From contig CALFVD010000137.1 of the NCBI GenBank assembly GCA_937928005.1, positions 1 to 47,351 on the forward strand: a stretch of DNA of 47,351 nt, read 5' to 3'. The notes beneath the pieces are model-generated. The model was given only the letters and a program-made list of their open reading frames with translations. It did no database searches and was not told the DNA's origin. This DNA comes from an uncultured Neomegalonema sp. (GTDB taxonomy: Bacteria; Pseudomonadota; Alphaproteobacteria; Rhodobacterales; Rhodobacteraceae). The first letter of the stretch is position 1; each line of letters begins with the position of its first letter. Both the position numbers and the translations under genes were made by a program. Below are positions 18,823-27,545 of the stretch, piece by piece.

Positions 18823-19290
18823 CTATTCCCGCCTGAGTTGGAAAAAATCTTGGAGCATTGCGGCGCATTCTTCCTGTGCGATGCCGCTATAGATTTTTGG
18901 GTGGTGGTGAAGATTCGGATGATCGTAGAGTCGGGGGCCGCTTTCGATTCCCCCGCTCTTCGGATCGCTCGCCCCGTAATGGACCGCTTCAATTCGGGCC
19001 ATGGCGATACCCGCCGCGCACATCGGGCATGGCTCTAACGTCACCCATAATGAATGCCCCGTCAGTCGTTGCGAGCCAACCGCCCGACAGGCACGGCGGA
19101 TCGCGAGAATCTCGGCATGGGCGCTGGGATCATGGCGTTCGCGAGTCTCGTTCCCCGCGCGTGATATGATCTCGCCCTGCGGTGAGACGATTACCGCCCC
19201 AACCGGCACTTCGCCCCGCGCTTCCGCCGCCCGCGCCTGCTCAATGGCTTGCGGCATCCATGTCTTGAAGGGTGTTTTCGGTCCAGCCAT
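18823..19290 (-). CDS. tadA: tRNA-specific adenosine deaminase
   Basis: Zinc deaminase that converts A34 to inosine in the tRNA-Arg anticodon. The 155-residue protein has the catalytic HAE (HAEILAIRRAC) and the zinc ligands PCPMC in TLEPCPMCAAG. It opens GEVPVGAVIV in its first strand, as in TadA. ATG 19290 is chosen; a GTG four codons upstream and an ATG 11 codons downstream are possible. It is divergent from the pseudouridine synthase gene, 47 bases apart, so two RNA-modification genes share a promoter region. Confidence 0.95.
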   Translation of the reverse strand: MAGPKTPFKTWMPQAIEQARAAEARGEVPVGAVIVSPQGEIISRAGNETRERHDPSAHAEILAIRRACRAVGSQRLTGHSLWVTLEPCPMCAAGIAMARIEAVHYGASDPKSGGIESGPRLYDHPNLHHHPKIYSGIAQEECAAMLQDFFQLRRE

Positions 19291-19337
19291 GACACAGACC
19301 ATAGCGCGATGCGCTTGCCTCTGCTATCGCATCGTGC

Positions 19338-20180
19338 ATGAGCGAAGAACCAAAAGCCGAACGCATCGCCAAACGCTTGTCCCGTGCGGGCGTTGCCTCC
19401 CGCCGCGATGCGGAGCGGATGATTGGTGAGGGGCGCGTGGCGCTGAATGGCAAGGTACTCGACACACCCGCCATTACCGTCACCGAACGCGACAAAATCA
19501 CGGTAGATGGCAAGCCAATTGCCGAAGCGGAACCAGCACGCCTATGGAAATACAACAAACCGCGCGGCGAGGTGACGACCGCCCGCGACGAAAAAGACCG
19601 GCGCACCGTCTTTGACGGTCTGCCCGCCGATATGCCGCGTGTGATGCCCGTGGGGCGGTTGGATATCACGTCTGAAGGGTTGCTGTTGCTGACCAATGAT
19701 GGTGAGTTGAAGCGCAAGCTGGAGCTACCCTCGACAGGGTGGACCCGTCGCTATCGCGTGCGCGTGCATGGTCGCCCGACCGAAGCAACGCTTGACCCGC
19801 TGTTGCAGGGTATCACCGTCGAAGGTGTGCGGTATCAGCCGATGCAGATTCAGTTCGACCGCCAACAGGGCGCGAATGCGTGGCTGACGGTTGCGTTGAA
19901 AGAGGGCAAAAACCGCGAAATCCGCAAGGCGATGGAGGCGATTGGCCTGACGGTGAATCGGTTGATCCGGGTGTCCTATGGCCCGTTTCAGCTTGGCCAG
20001 CTCGAAGATGGTGGGGTCGAGGAAATTAAGGGCCGCATCCTACGCGATCAACTTGGCGAGCGGGAGGTGAAAGCCGAGAGTAAGCCTGCGCTCAAGCCAA
20101 AATCAGCGCAGAAGAATAAACCGCAAAGCGCGAGAGGAGCAAAACCGCCCCGCGTTCGCCGTACCCGCAAGGAGTCGTAA
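19338..20180 (+). CDS. Large-subunit rRNA pseudouridine synthase (RluB-like)
   Basis: RsuA/RluB/E-family enzyme converting uridine to pseudouridine in rRNA. The 280-residue protein has an N-terminal S4 RNA-binding domain ([22 protein letters not shown]) and the catalytic domain with Asp in [17 protein letters not shown] near 113. The final 45 residues form a Lys/Arg/Pro-rich basic tail, probably disordered and RNA-binding. RluB is the likeliest assignment from domain plan, but RluE/RluF-like specificity cannot be excluded. Its TAA overlaps the next ATG (TAATG). Confidence 0.88.
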   Translation: MSEEPKAERIAKRLSRAGVASRRDAERMIGEGRVALNGKVLDTPAITVTERDKITVDGKPIAEAEPARLWKYNKPRGEVTTARDEKDRRTVFDGLPADMPRVMPVGRLDITSEGLLLLTNDGELKRKLELPSTGWTRRYRVRVHGRPTEATLDPLLQGITVEGVRYQPMQIQFDRQQGANAWLTVALKEGKNREIRKAMEAIGLTVNRLIRVSYGPFQLGQLEDGGVEEIKGRILRDQLGEREVKAESKPALKPKSAQKNKPQSARGAKPPRVRRTRKES

Positions 20181-20941
20181 TGAGCCAGCCAGCCAGTATC
20201 GACCGTTTTTCGCCGAATACCGATGCCCGCGACGGTGATATCGACATGCTGATCATCCATTATACCGGCATGACCAGCGGGTCCGCCGCTATCGAGCGGT
20301 TGTGTGATCCCGAAGCGCGGGTTTCGGCCCATTATGTGATTGAGGAGGATGGCGCGCTGTACCGTCTCGTGCGTGAAGAGGATCGAGCATGGCACGCGGG
20401 CGTTTCATCATGGGGGGGCAGGCCGCTGCTGAACGATTGCTCCATCGGGATCGAAATGGTCAATCCGGGGCATGAATGGGGGTATCGGGCGTTTCCTGAG
20501 GCGCAGATGATGTCGTTGGAAACGCTGGTGGCGGCAATCGTTAAGCGACGGAAGATCGTGCCTGAGCGGGTGTTAGGCCATTCCGATGTCGCGCCGACGC
20601 GCAAGGATGATCCGGGGGAGTTGTTCGATTGGCCCCGCCTTGCGCGTGCGGGGTTGGCGCTCTGGCCCGCCGCCGCCGATGATACCGATCCGGGGCGATT
20701 GCTCGATACCGAGGGCATAGTCACATTGAGCCGTGCGCTAACCACAATTGGCTATGATTTAACAGATTTCGGCAAGGTGTTGACCGCCTTTCGCCGTCGT
20801 TTTCGCCCGACCGCACTGGATGGACCACCGATGATGCGGGACTATCTGATTGCGCGCGAGGTCGCCGCGCGGTTTCCGGCGCTGACCGCCCCCGGCGCGC
20901 CGGGGACAGTGCTGGACGAGTTCATCCAAGGAGACGGCTGA
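20180..20941 (+). CDS. N-acetylmuramoyl-L-alanine amidase (AmpD-like)
   Basis: Amidase_2 domain protein of 253 residues that splits the muramic acid-peptide bond. Zinc ligands are visible as His in IIHYTG (near 27), His in LGHSDVAP and Asp in RKDDPG. A C-terminal helical peptidoglycan-binding-like segment (LSRALTTIGYDLTDFGKVLTAFRRRF) follows at about 185-225. No signal peptide is seen, which fits cytosolic AmpD-type recycling of anhydro-muropeptides. It starts on the previous stop codon and its last 20 bases overlap the convergent pepN. Confidence 0.88.
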   Translation: MSQPASIDRFSPNTDARDGDIDMLIIHYTGMTSGSAAIERLCDPEARVSAHYVIEEDGALYRLVREEDRAWHAGVSSWGGRPLLNDCSIGIEMVNPGHEWGYRAFPEAQMMSLETLVAAIVKRRKIVPERVLGHSDVAPTRKDDPGELFDWPRLARAGLALWPAAADDTDPGRLLDTEGIVTLSRALTTIGYDLTDFGKVLTAFRRRFRPTALDGPPMMRDYLIAREVAARFPALTAPGAPGTVLDEFIQGDG

Positions 20942-23561
20942 GAATCTCAAAGAGATCACGCGAGCATTCCTTACGGTTCAGCAAGCGCGTCATTTCGGAG
21001 CGCATGAGTTCCTGTCGGTTATCGTCATAGCGCCGCCATGTCTCGAATGCCGTACCCATGCGCGCCGCCGTCTGCGGGTTGATATTGTCGAGCCATTCGA
21101 GTTGTTCGGCGAAGAAGCGGTAGCCTGAGCCATCCGCCTGATGAAAGCGCCAATGGTTCGATGCGAAAGCCCCGACGAGTGAGCGGAAGCGGTTGGGGTT
21201 GCGCCAGTCGATATCGTCGCGCGCGCGTAGGATTTGGGCCGTTTGCAACGCATCCTCGCGGGGAATCGCAACTTGCATCGTCAGCCATTTGTCAATGACG
21301 AGCATATTGTCTTTCCAGCGGGCATGGAACGCGGCCAATGCCTCGGTTGCCGCGTCGCCGCCCAGACGGATGAGCGATTGCAGGGCTGCCGCGCTGTCGG
21401 TCATGTTGTCGGCGGCCTCGAACTGCGCCTTGGCGAGCGCCGGGGCCGGACCATCCACGCCGAGATTGACGAGCATAGCGAGGGCGGTATTGCGTAGCGC
21501 ACGTTTGCCCGCGCTGGCCGCATCGGGGCTGTAGGGGCCGGGGACCGAGTTTGCCTCATAGGCGGCAATCAGCGCGTGTTGCGCGGTGCTGGCGATGGCC
21601 GTGTCGAGGGTCGTTTTCGCATGGTAAATCGCATCAGGATCGACCGCCTCGCCCATGGTCGCGAGGTGGGCGGCGAGTTCTTCTTGCCCCGGTGTCGAGA
21701 GCAACAAAGCAAGGAAAGCGGGGTCGCCGCCACGTTCGAGCGCGGATTTCAGGGCCGCAGGTAGCGCCGGATCGGCGTCTTTCACGCTGCCCGCCAGTGT
21801 GGTGAGCGAACCCAGAGCCAGATCGCGTGCGGCCTCCGAGCGGTTGAAGGCATCGCTGTCATGGGCCAGCAATAGCGCCCGCTCGGCGTCTTCGCGGCGA
21901 TAGTCTAGGATGACCGGGGCGGAGAATCCGCGCAGCAGGGAGGGCACAGGAGCTTCGCTGGACCCGGTGAAGGTGAAGCTTTCGCTCGGTTTGGTGAGCT
22001 CGAGTAGATGCGCCTCGCGCGCCTCACCATCAGGGCCGGTCAGGGTCAGCGGCTCGCCCGATTGCGACAGGAAGCCGAGCGAGAACGGGATGTGTAGCGG
22101 ATGTTTGTCCGCCTGTCCCGGCGTGGCGGGGGTGTTTTGCGTGATGGTCAGGACGGTCTCATCGCCGTCATGGTCCATGGAGACACGCACGCGCGGCGTA
22201 CCGGCTTGGCTCCACCAGCGGCGGAATTGGGTGAGGTCACGGCCTGAGATATCCTCAAAAACGGCGGCGAAATCCTCGATAGTGCAGGCTTGCCCGTCGT
22301 GGCGCTCGAAATAGAGGTCGAGGGCTTTTCGGTAGGTTTCCGGCCCGACGAGCGTATGCAGCATCCGCACGACTTCCGCGCCTTTTTCGTAGACGGTGGC
22401 CGTATAGAAGTTGTTGATCTCGATGTACTCTTCGGGGCGAACTGGGTGCGCCAACGGCCCCGCATCCTCGCGGAATTGTCGCCCGCGTAGCATCCCGACT
22501 TCCTTGATGCGTAACACGTCGGGCGAGCGCATATCCTCGGAAAACTGCTGGTCGCGGAAGACGGTTAGTCCTTCCTTGAGGCAAAGCTGGAACCAGTCAC
22601 GGCAGGTGATGCGGTTGCCGGTCCAGTTGTGGAAATATTCGTGCGCGATAACGCTTTCAATGGCGAGATAATTGGCGTCTGTCGCGGTTTCGGGCGAGGC
22701 GAGAACGAGGCGGGTGTTGAAGATGTTCAGCCCTTTATTCTCCATTGCACCCATGTTGAAGTCATCCACGGCGACAACCATGAAGATCGGTAGATCGTAC
22801 TCGCGGCCATAGGCTTCCTCATCCCATTTCATCGAGCGGATGAGCGAATCCATCGCGTAATCGCATTTTCCTTCGTCGCCGGGGCGGACCCAGATCTCCA
22901 AGGCGACGGGCTTGCCGGACATCGTGGTGAAGCCGTCTTTCAGAACGACGAGATTGCCCGCGACGAGCGCGAAGAGATAGGCGGGCTTGGGGTGGGGGTC
23001 ATGCCAGACAGCGTAATGCCGTCCGTCTGGCAGGTCGCCCGCATCGGTCCGCTCGCCATTGCCCAAGAGAATGGGGTGGCTGGCCTTATCCGCCTCCACG
23101 CGCACGGTGTAGACAGTCATCACGTCGGGGCGGTCGGGAAAATAGGTGATGCGGCGAAAGCCTTCGGCCTCGCATTGCGTACAATACATGCCGTTGGAGA
23201 TGTAGAGACCTTCGAGCGCCTTGTTCTCCTTCGGTGCAATCTCGACCTCAGCACGCCATATGAACCGTTCGCCAGATATGGAGGCCGCCGGGATGCGCAA
23301 ACCCTTTTCGGTGATTTGCGGGTCGATGGGGGTGTCGTCGATGGCGGCAGAAAGGAGGGTCAGACCCTCACCATCAAGAACGAGGTCTGTCGAAGCGGTT
23401 GCTGCGCGGTCTGGATTGAGACGGAACACGATCTCAGACGATATGCGCGTCGCTGCGGGGTCGAGCGCGAAGGTGAGGTCCACGCTGTCAATCAGCCAGA
23501 CGGGCGGCGTATAATCGGCGAGGCGAATGGCGGTATGGCGGGGGGCGGCATCGGGGCGCAT
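20922..23561 (-). CDS. pepN: Aminopeptidase N (M1 family)
   Basis: Zinc exopeptidase removing N-terminal residues. The 879-residue protein is full length for the proteobacterial enzyme. It has GAMENKG at 271-277, the zinc motif HEYFH at 307-311 with the third ligand Glu330 in LCLKEG, and the PepN-type C-terminal helical domains. The ATG follows the stop of the GIY-YIG gene directly (TAG then ATG), so the two are probably co-transcribed. The 3' end overlaps the amidase gene by 20 bases. Confidence 0.96.
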   Translation of the reverse strand: MRPDAAPRHTAIRLADYTPPVWLIDSVDLTFALDPAATRISSEIVFRLNPDRAATASTDLVLDGEGLTLLSAAIDDTPIDPQITEKGLRIPAASISGERFIWRAEVEIAPKENKALEGLYISNGMYCTQCEAEGFRRITYFPDRPDVMTVYTVRVEADKASHPILLGNGERTDAGDLPDGRHYAVWHDPHPKPAYLFALVAGNLVVLKDGFTTMSGKPVALEIWVRPGDEGKCDYAMDSLIRSMKWDEEAYGREYDLPIFMVVAVDDFNMGAMENKGLNIFNTRLVLASPETATDANYLAIESVIAHEYFHNWTGNRITCRDWFQLCLKEGLTVFRDQQFSEDMRSPDVLRIKEVGMLRGRQFREDAGPLAHPVRPEEYIEINNFYTATVYEKGAEVVRMLHTLVGPETYRKALDLYFERHDGQACTIEDFAAVFEDISGRDLTQFRRWWSQAGTPRVRVSMDHDGDETVLTITQNTPATPGQADKHPLHIPFSLGFLSQSGEPLTLTGPDGEAREAHLLELTKPSESFTFTGSSEAPVPSLLRGFSAPVILDYRREDAERALLLAHDSDAFNRSEAARDLALGSLTTLAGSVKDADPALPAALKSALERGGDPAFLALLLSTPGQEELAAHLATMGEAVDPDAIYHAKTTLDTAIASTAQHALIAAYEANSVPGPYSPDAASAGKRALRNTALAMLVNLGVDGPAPALAKAQFEAADNMTDSAAALQSLIRLGGDAATEALAAFHARWKDNMLVIDKWLTMQVAIPREDALQTAQILRARDDIDWRNPNRFRSLVGAFASNHWRFHQADGSGYRFFAEQLEWLDNINPQTAARMGTAFETWRRYDDNRQELMRSEMTRLLNRKECSRDLFEILSRLLG

Positions 23562-24314
23562 CTAACTATCCTCTGACTTTTGAGGTTCAATATAACGGAT
23601 TGGATTCGCAACCCCACGCTTTCGCATCTCGGATGGAATACGCTTGCGTTGATAGAGTGCGAGAATGCCTGCATCGGCTTCTCGCCCCACGAATCCAATG
23701 CGGCCAGGAATAATTTCTGACAGGCCGGGGAAGTTTGCTGGTGTCGCCTCCATCCATTGGGTTGGAGTGAACACATTGACGATCATGCCATTTATTACGG
23801 CCAGAACGTGGTCTGATTTTTCTGCACGTGTCTTGCCGATCTTCCAAGCATAGCGCACCGCTTCATAGACCGATGTTTCCGCCGCAGAGCGGTTGATCGT
23901 GATTGCGATGAGCCGGTGGCGGAATACGGCTTCTTCAGCGGCGTATTTCTCCACGATTTCATCGGCATGCATGATGCCTTGTTCGCCATTATTTTTGCCG
24001 CCCGCAATGTTATGAGTTGCAGGATATGCGTCCATTAGGGCGGCTTCAACATGAAAGGCCGTGGGTTCATCTAGGCCGTGGCGGTGGATGACATGGGCCA
24101 CTTGAAAGCCCGCATTCTTTATATCGTAAATGCGTTTGAGTTTTTCTGATAAGGTATCATCATTCTTGTCGATTTCGCCCTGCGCATGATTAAAGACCCG
24201 GTTGCCCTTGCCTTTTCCGACATAGAAAGTCTCGCCATTGCGAGGGTCGATGAGACGATAAACATAGTATTTCAGCCTCTCGTGAACCTCTGCGGGAAAC
24301 ACCTCTATCGACAT
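23562..24314 (-). CDS. LEM-3-like GIY-YIG domain protein
   Basis: The 250-residue protein carries an N-terminal GIY-YIG nuclease-type domain of the LEM-3/ANKLE1 sort: YYVYRLIDPRNG at 17-28 and YVGKGKGNRV at 31-40 provide the Tyr, Tyr and Arg positions, with a glutamate in the helix HVEAALMDAYP. A second domain (about 125-250) has conserved-looking VFTPTQWMEAT and GRIGFVGREA and ends VANPIRYIEP; I do not recognise it by name. ATG 24314 follows AAGGTAAATTG. It sits four bases after the iron permease gene and touches pepN. A nuclease role is inferred from the domain only. Confidence 0.72.
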   Translation of the reverse strand: MSIEVFPAEVHERLKYYVYRLIDPRNGETFYVGKGKGNRVFNHAQGEIDKNDDTLSEKLKRIYDIKNAGFQVAHVIHRHGLDEPTAFHVEAALMDAYPATHNIAGGKNNGEQGIMHADEIVEKYAAEEAVFRHRLIAITINRSAAETSVYEAVRYAWKIGKTRAEKSDHVLAVINGMIVNVFTPTQWMEATPANFPGLSEIIPGRIGFVGREADAGILALYQRKRIPSEMRKRGVANPIRYIEPQKSEDS

Positions 24315-24318
24315 CAAT

Positions 24319-25959
24319 TTACCTTCCGGGGCGCGACTTGCCTATCTGGCGAGTGAGCAGGACGACCGGGATCAGGCCAACTGCGACGATGGCCAGCGAA
24401 GGGGTCGAGGCCTGCAACAGCCGCTCGTCTTCGGCTAAGCGATACGCCTGCACGGCCAGCGTGTCAAAGCTGAAGGGGCGCATGATGAGGGTGGCGGGGA
24501 GTTCCTTCATCACATCGACGAAGACAATCAGTGCAGCGGTGAGCAGGCCACCCCGGATCAGGGGGATGTGGACTGCGAGCAATGTGCCTCCGGTCGAACG
24601 GCCCAGCGTGCGCGAGGCGTGGTCCATCGAGGGCGTTACCTTGGCAAGGCTGGCCTCGACGGTCTGGAGGGCGACGGACATGAACCGTACCACATAGGCG
24701 TAGAGCAGGGCAGCGATGGTGCCGGTAAGGAGCAAACCGGTGGAGATGCCGAAGGTGGCGCGCATCCATGAATCGATGGCGTTATCGACGAATCCGAGCG
24801 GCAGGAGCAGGCCAACGGCGATCACGGAACCGGGGATGGCGTAGCCAAGGGAAGCGATGGTGTTGGCGGTCTTTGTCGTTATTCCGCCCGATAACCGCGC
24901 GGCATAACCGAGGAAGAGGGCGAGGCCGACGGTCAGGAAGGCACCGATTCCCGCCAGCACCAGTGAATTGGTCGCATAGCCGATATAGCGGGCACCGAAA
25001 AGATTGTGACCGCCCTCCCATGTCATGTGGCTGAGCACCAACAGAGGCAAAGCGAAGCCGAGAATGGTGGGGATGGCGCAGAAGATCAACGCGCCCCATG
25101 CGCACCAGCCCGTAAGCTGAAATTCGGGTAGGGCCACCATGCGCTTGCCCGCCGGATGATAGCGTGCAGCGCGTCTTTGGGTCCGCTCAAACGTGAGGAG
25201 AACGAGTACGAAGACGAGGAGGCAGGCGGAAAGCTGCGCCGCCGCGATGCGGTCGCCCATCAGTATCCATGAACGGTAGACGCCGGTTGCAAAAGTGGAG
25301 ACGCCGAAATGGGAAACGGTGCCGAAATCGGCCAATGTCTCCATCAGCACGAGCGCGATGCCGGTGACGATTGCAGGGCGGGCCATGGGGATTGCCACGC
25401 GCAGGAAGGATTCCCACGGGCCATGGCCCAGCGTGCGCGAAACCTCAAAGGCAACAACAGATTGTTGCAGGAACGCTGCACGCGCGAGCAGGTAGACATA
25501 AGGATAGAGGACGAGCGTCAACATGATCCCTGCGCCACCCAGCGAGCGGATTTCGGGGAACCAGTAATCGCGCGGGCCAAGCGAGAAAGCGGCACGCAGG
25601 GCGCTTTGCACCGGGCCGGGATGGTCGAGCAGATTGGTATAGGCATAGGCGAGGACGTAGGCGGGGAAAGCGAGGGGCAGGGCGAGCGCCCATTCCAGCA
25701 TCCGCTTTCCCGGAAAGGCGCACATCGTTACCAGCCATGCTGCGCCAACGCCGATCACCGCCGTACCGATGCCGGTTATCAGCGCCAGCTTTAGGGTATT
25801 GCCGATATAAAGGCCCAGCCGCGTTTCGGCGAGATGTGCGAAAGCGCCGTCCCCCGTCTGAAGCAGAGAGGCGACGATGGCGAGGATAGGGGTGGCGATG
25901 AGCAGGGCGACGAACACGGCAAGGCCCGCGACCAGCGCGCCGCGCCCTATCCTAATCAT
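24319..25959 (-). CDS. Iron(III) ABC transporter permease (Fbp/Sfu type)
   Basis: Fused two-half inner-membrane permease of 546 residues with about 12 helices. Both binding-protein-dependent transport loops are visible: VSRTLGHGPWESFLRVAIPMARPAI in the first half (key residues Gly-His-Gly, Pro) and the HASRTLGRSTGGTLLAVHIPLIR equivalent in the second, followed by VFVDVMKELPATL, typical of ferric-ion permeases. ATG 25959 follows GTGGAGCGGGC and matches the family start. The ATPase and iron-binding protein that should accompany it are not in the window. Confidence 0.88.
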   Translation of the reverse strand: MIRIGRGALVAGLAVFVALLIATPILAIVASLLQTGDGAFAHLAETRLGLYIGNTLKLALITGIGTAVIGVGAAWLVTMCAFPGKRMLEWALALPLAFPAYVLAYAYTNLLDHPGPVQSALRAAFSLGPRDYWFPEIRSLGGAGIMLTLVLYPYVYLLARAAFLQQSVVAFEVSRTLGHGPWESFLRVAIPMARPAIVTGIALVLMETLADFGTVSHFGVSTFATGVYRSWILMGDRIAAAQLSACLLVFVLVLLTFERTQRRAARYHPAGKRMVALPEFQLTGWCAWGALIFCAIPTILGFALPLLVLSHMTWEGGHNLFGARYIGYATNSLVLAGIGAFLTVGLALFLGYAARLSGGITTKTANTIASLGYAIPGSVIAVGLLLPLGFVDNAIDSWMRATFGISTGLLLTGTIAALLYAYVVRFMSVALQTVEASLAKVTPSMDHASRTLGRSTGGTLLAVHIPLIRGGLLTAALIVFVDVMKELPATLIMRPFSFDTLAVQAYRLAEDERLLQASTPSLAIVAVGLIPVVLLTRQIGKSRPGR

Positions 25960-26003
25960 GCCCGCTCCACTATCCTGAACCGCCACGTTTGCCCCGCTAT
26001 AGC

Positions 26004-26087
26004 GATTTGCGATAAACCCAAGCCATGTTTCACGCCAAAAACTGCGTAAAACATGGCGCTTGGTGGGTTAGAGTAAACACAATTCGC
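26004..26087. repeat. 84-base intergenic repeat, copy 1 (hairpin-forming)
   Basis: This stretch shares with 39179-39262 the ordered blocks GATTTGCGATAAA, ATGTTT, GCGTAA, ATGGCG, a TTGG-GTGG block and AATTCGC, at about 70 percent identity over the same length. Copy 1 folds into a long hairpin: CCATGTTTCACGC pairs with GCGTAAAACATGG (12 of 13), with AACCCAAG near CTTGGTGGGTT outside. It lies upstream of the iron permease gene. Confidence 0.6.
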
Positions 26088-26228
26088 TTCAATGACTGAA
26101 CGGGAAGTTCTAACTCATTCGCCCCGCATGGCAACAGGGCATCGTGTCCTACCAGCAGGGCATTTGCTTGAAGAAATCATGCTGTTCCGAACGCAATGCG
26201 GCATGAAATGACGCTTTGCAGATGCGGG
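26088..26228. other. Unassigned sequence left of the IS256 remnant
   Basis: The minus-strand frame stays open beyond the IS256 homology to a stop at 26115, but the residues after KAIER do not look like the family. A pair of similar words (ATGCCCTGCTGG and GATGCCCTGTTGCC) is present on the minus strand. No gene or intact IS end is visible. It is probably junction debris from an insertion or deletion. Confidence 0.35.
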
Positions 26229-27292
26229 ACGCTCGATCGCTTTAGTCGTCCGTGCTGATTTCCATTGCGATGGCGGCAGGCGCGTGAAGACGAAGAGCTT
26301 GTCTCCGGCTTCTTCCAGGCTGTCGGCGGCGGCGGGGCATTTCAGGTGCCATTTGCACAAGAATGCCTTGCGCCGGGTCTCGATTTCGGCGGCGATATCG
26401 GCATAGATCATGTCGCGGTAATCCTCGGTCAGCTCGTCATGCAGACGCTTGGGGGCATGAGCCAGCAGGTTGCGGTGCTTGTGGACCGTGCAACGCTGGA
26501 TCGGCAGGCCATCGCCCCAGAGCGCCACCAGCACGGCCTCCAGTCCAGGGGCACCGTCCACGATGACGAATTCGGGTTTCGCGAGCCCGCGCTTGTCGAG
26601 ATCATCGAGGAACTGACGCCAAGCCGCTTTGCTCTCCCCGCCCATATCCTTGATGGCCAGCAAGACCTTCTGCCCGTCCCGGCGCACACCGATGGTCGCT
26701 AATACCGAGATGTTCGTCGCCTTTTTGTCGATGCGCGTCTTGATGACCGTGCAGGGCACCCCGTCCCGTCGAGAATGAGCCGGACGATACCCTCGTCAGC
26801 CAGGCTGCGGGCACATCATGCATCCCAGTCCACCTTCACTTTCCGCCATGTGCGGCTGACAATGTCTTTGCTTACTGCACCCTGGAACAGACCGTTCAGC
26901 GCGCGCTTGACCCGACGCGTATTGGTCCCCGCCAGATAGACCGAGGCGATCAGCGCCTCGGCTTTCTTCGTCAACCGCTGATACCGTGATAGCGCCTTCG
27001 AGCGCCATTCGCTTACCTCGCCGTCTTCGTTCTTGATACGGGCGCGCGGAACGCTGATCGTCTCCGTCCCGAACGTGCCTGTGATCTGGCGGTCCCGGCG
27101 TTCGTGGCGATAGCCCCTCTTCGCCCCATCGTCACGGCCATAGCAGCAGCGACCGATAAACTCCGCCAGTTCCTCCTCGAAAAGCGTCTCGATCGTCAGC
27201 CGGATGTTCTGGCGCAGCCGGTCTTCAATCGGATCATGACCCGGATCGCTCGATAGTAGCGCGGGGGATGGAGGCAATGTATCGTCGTTCAT
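26229..27292 (-). pseudogene. Broken IS256-family transposase
   Basis: The N-terminal 158 codons (26816-27292) are IS256-like: IRLTIETLFEEELAEFIG, RRDRQITGTFGTETISVPRARI. They end where a tryptophan codon should be (DWDA then TGA). The same frame then reads CARSLADEGIVRLILDGT and loses phase by what looks like one extra G in a G-run near 26762. Phase is regained for VIKTRIDKKATNISVLATIGVRRDGQKV through VDGAPGLEAVLVALWG and TTKAIER, which ends near 26229, short of the usual C-terminus. So it carries a nonsense change, a frameshift and a truncation. Terminal repeats of the element were not paired. Confidence 0.85.
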
Positions 27293-27484
27293 AGCGTGAT
27301 CTCCTCGGCGGTGGCAGCCGCCAGTTGGGTGGGTTCAAGTCACCCGGAAATTACGCAACTTCACAATTTCAACCACATCCGCGACACGACCGACCACAAA
27401 AAGGGCCTTCGCAGGCCGCGCGATGCCGTGTTGTTCGCTGACACGCGTATCGCCATGGAGGATCTGAATCAAATCTCTCACGAC
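27293..27484. other. Upstream flank of the IS256 remnant
   Basis: From the transposase start rightward, 'ggtggcagccgccagttggg' and the following bases look like the non-coding 5' end of the IS, ending somewhere near 27370 (no partner repeat found to fix it). The rest up to the regulator's promoter contains no gene I can support. Confidence 0.35.
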
Positions 27485-27522
27485 TTGACAAACTCGACGC
27501 AGCCGCGATGTTATCGATATCG
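27485..27522 (+). promoter_or_regulatory. Promoter and LacI-type half-operator before the regulator gene
   Basis: TTGACA at 27485-27490 could be a -35 box. About 18 bases on, TGTTATCGATATCG (27509-27522) matches the first 11 bases of the perfect operator at 28621-28634. It would overlap the -10 region, so the LacI-family protein probably represses its own gene. No transcript evidence. Confidence 0.5.
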
Positions 27523-27545
27523 TTCGATGACTGCACGGAACTAAA

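Noticed and set aside
26128..26211. Short plus-strand frame beside the IS256 remnant
   Set aside because: A 27-residue frame in junction debris with no recognisable similarity and no binding site.
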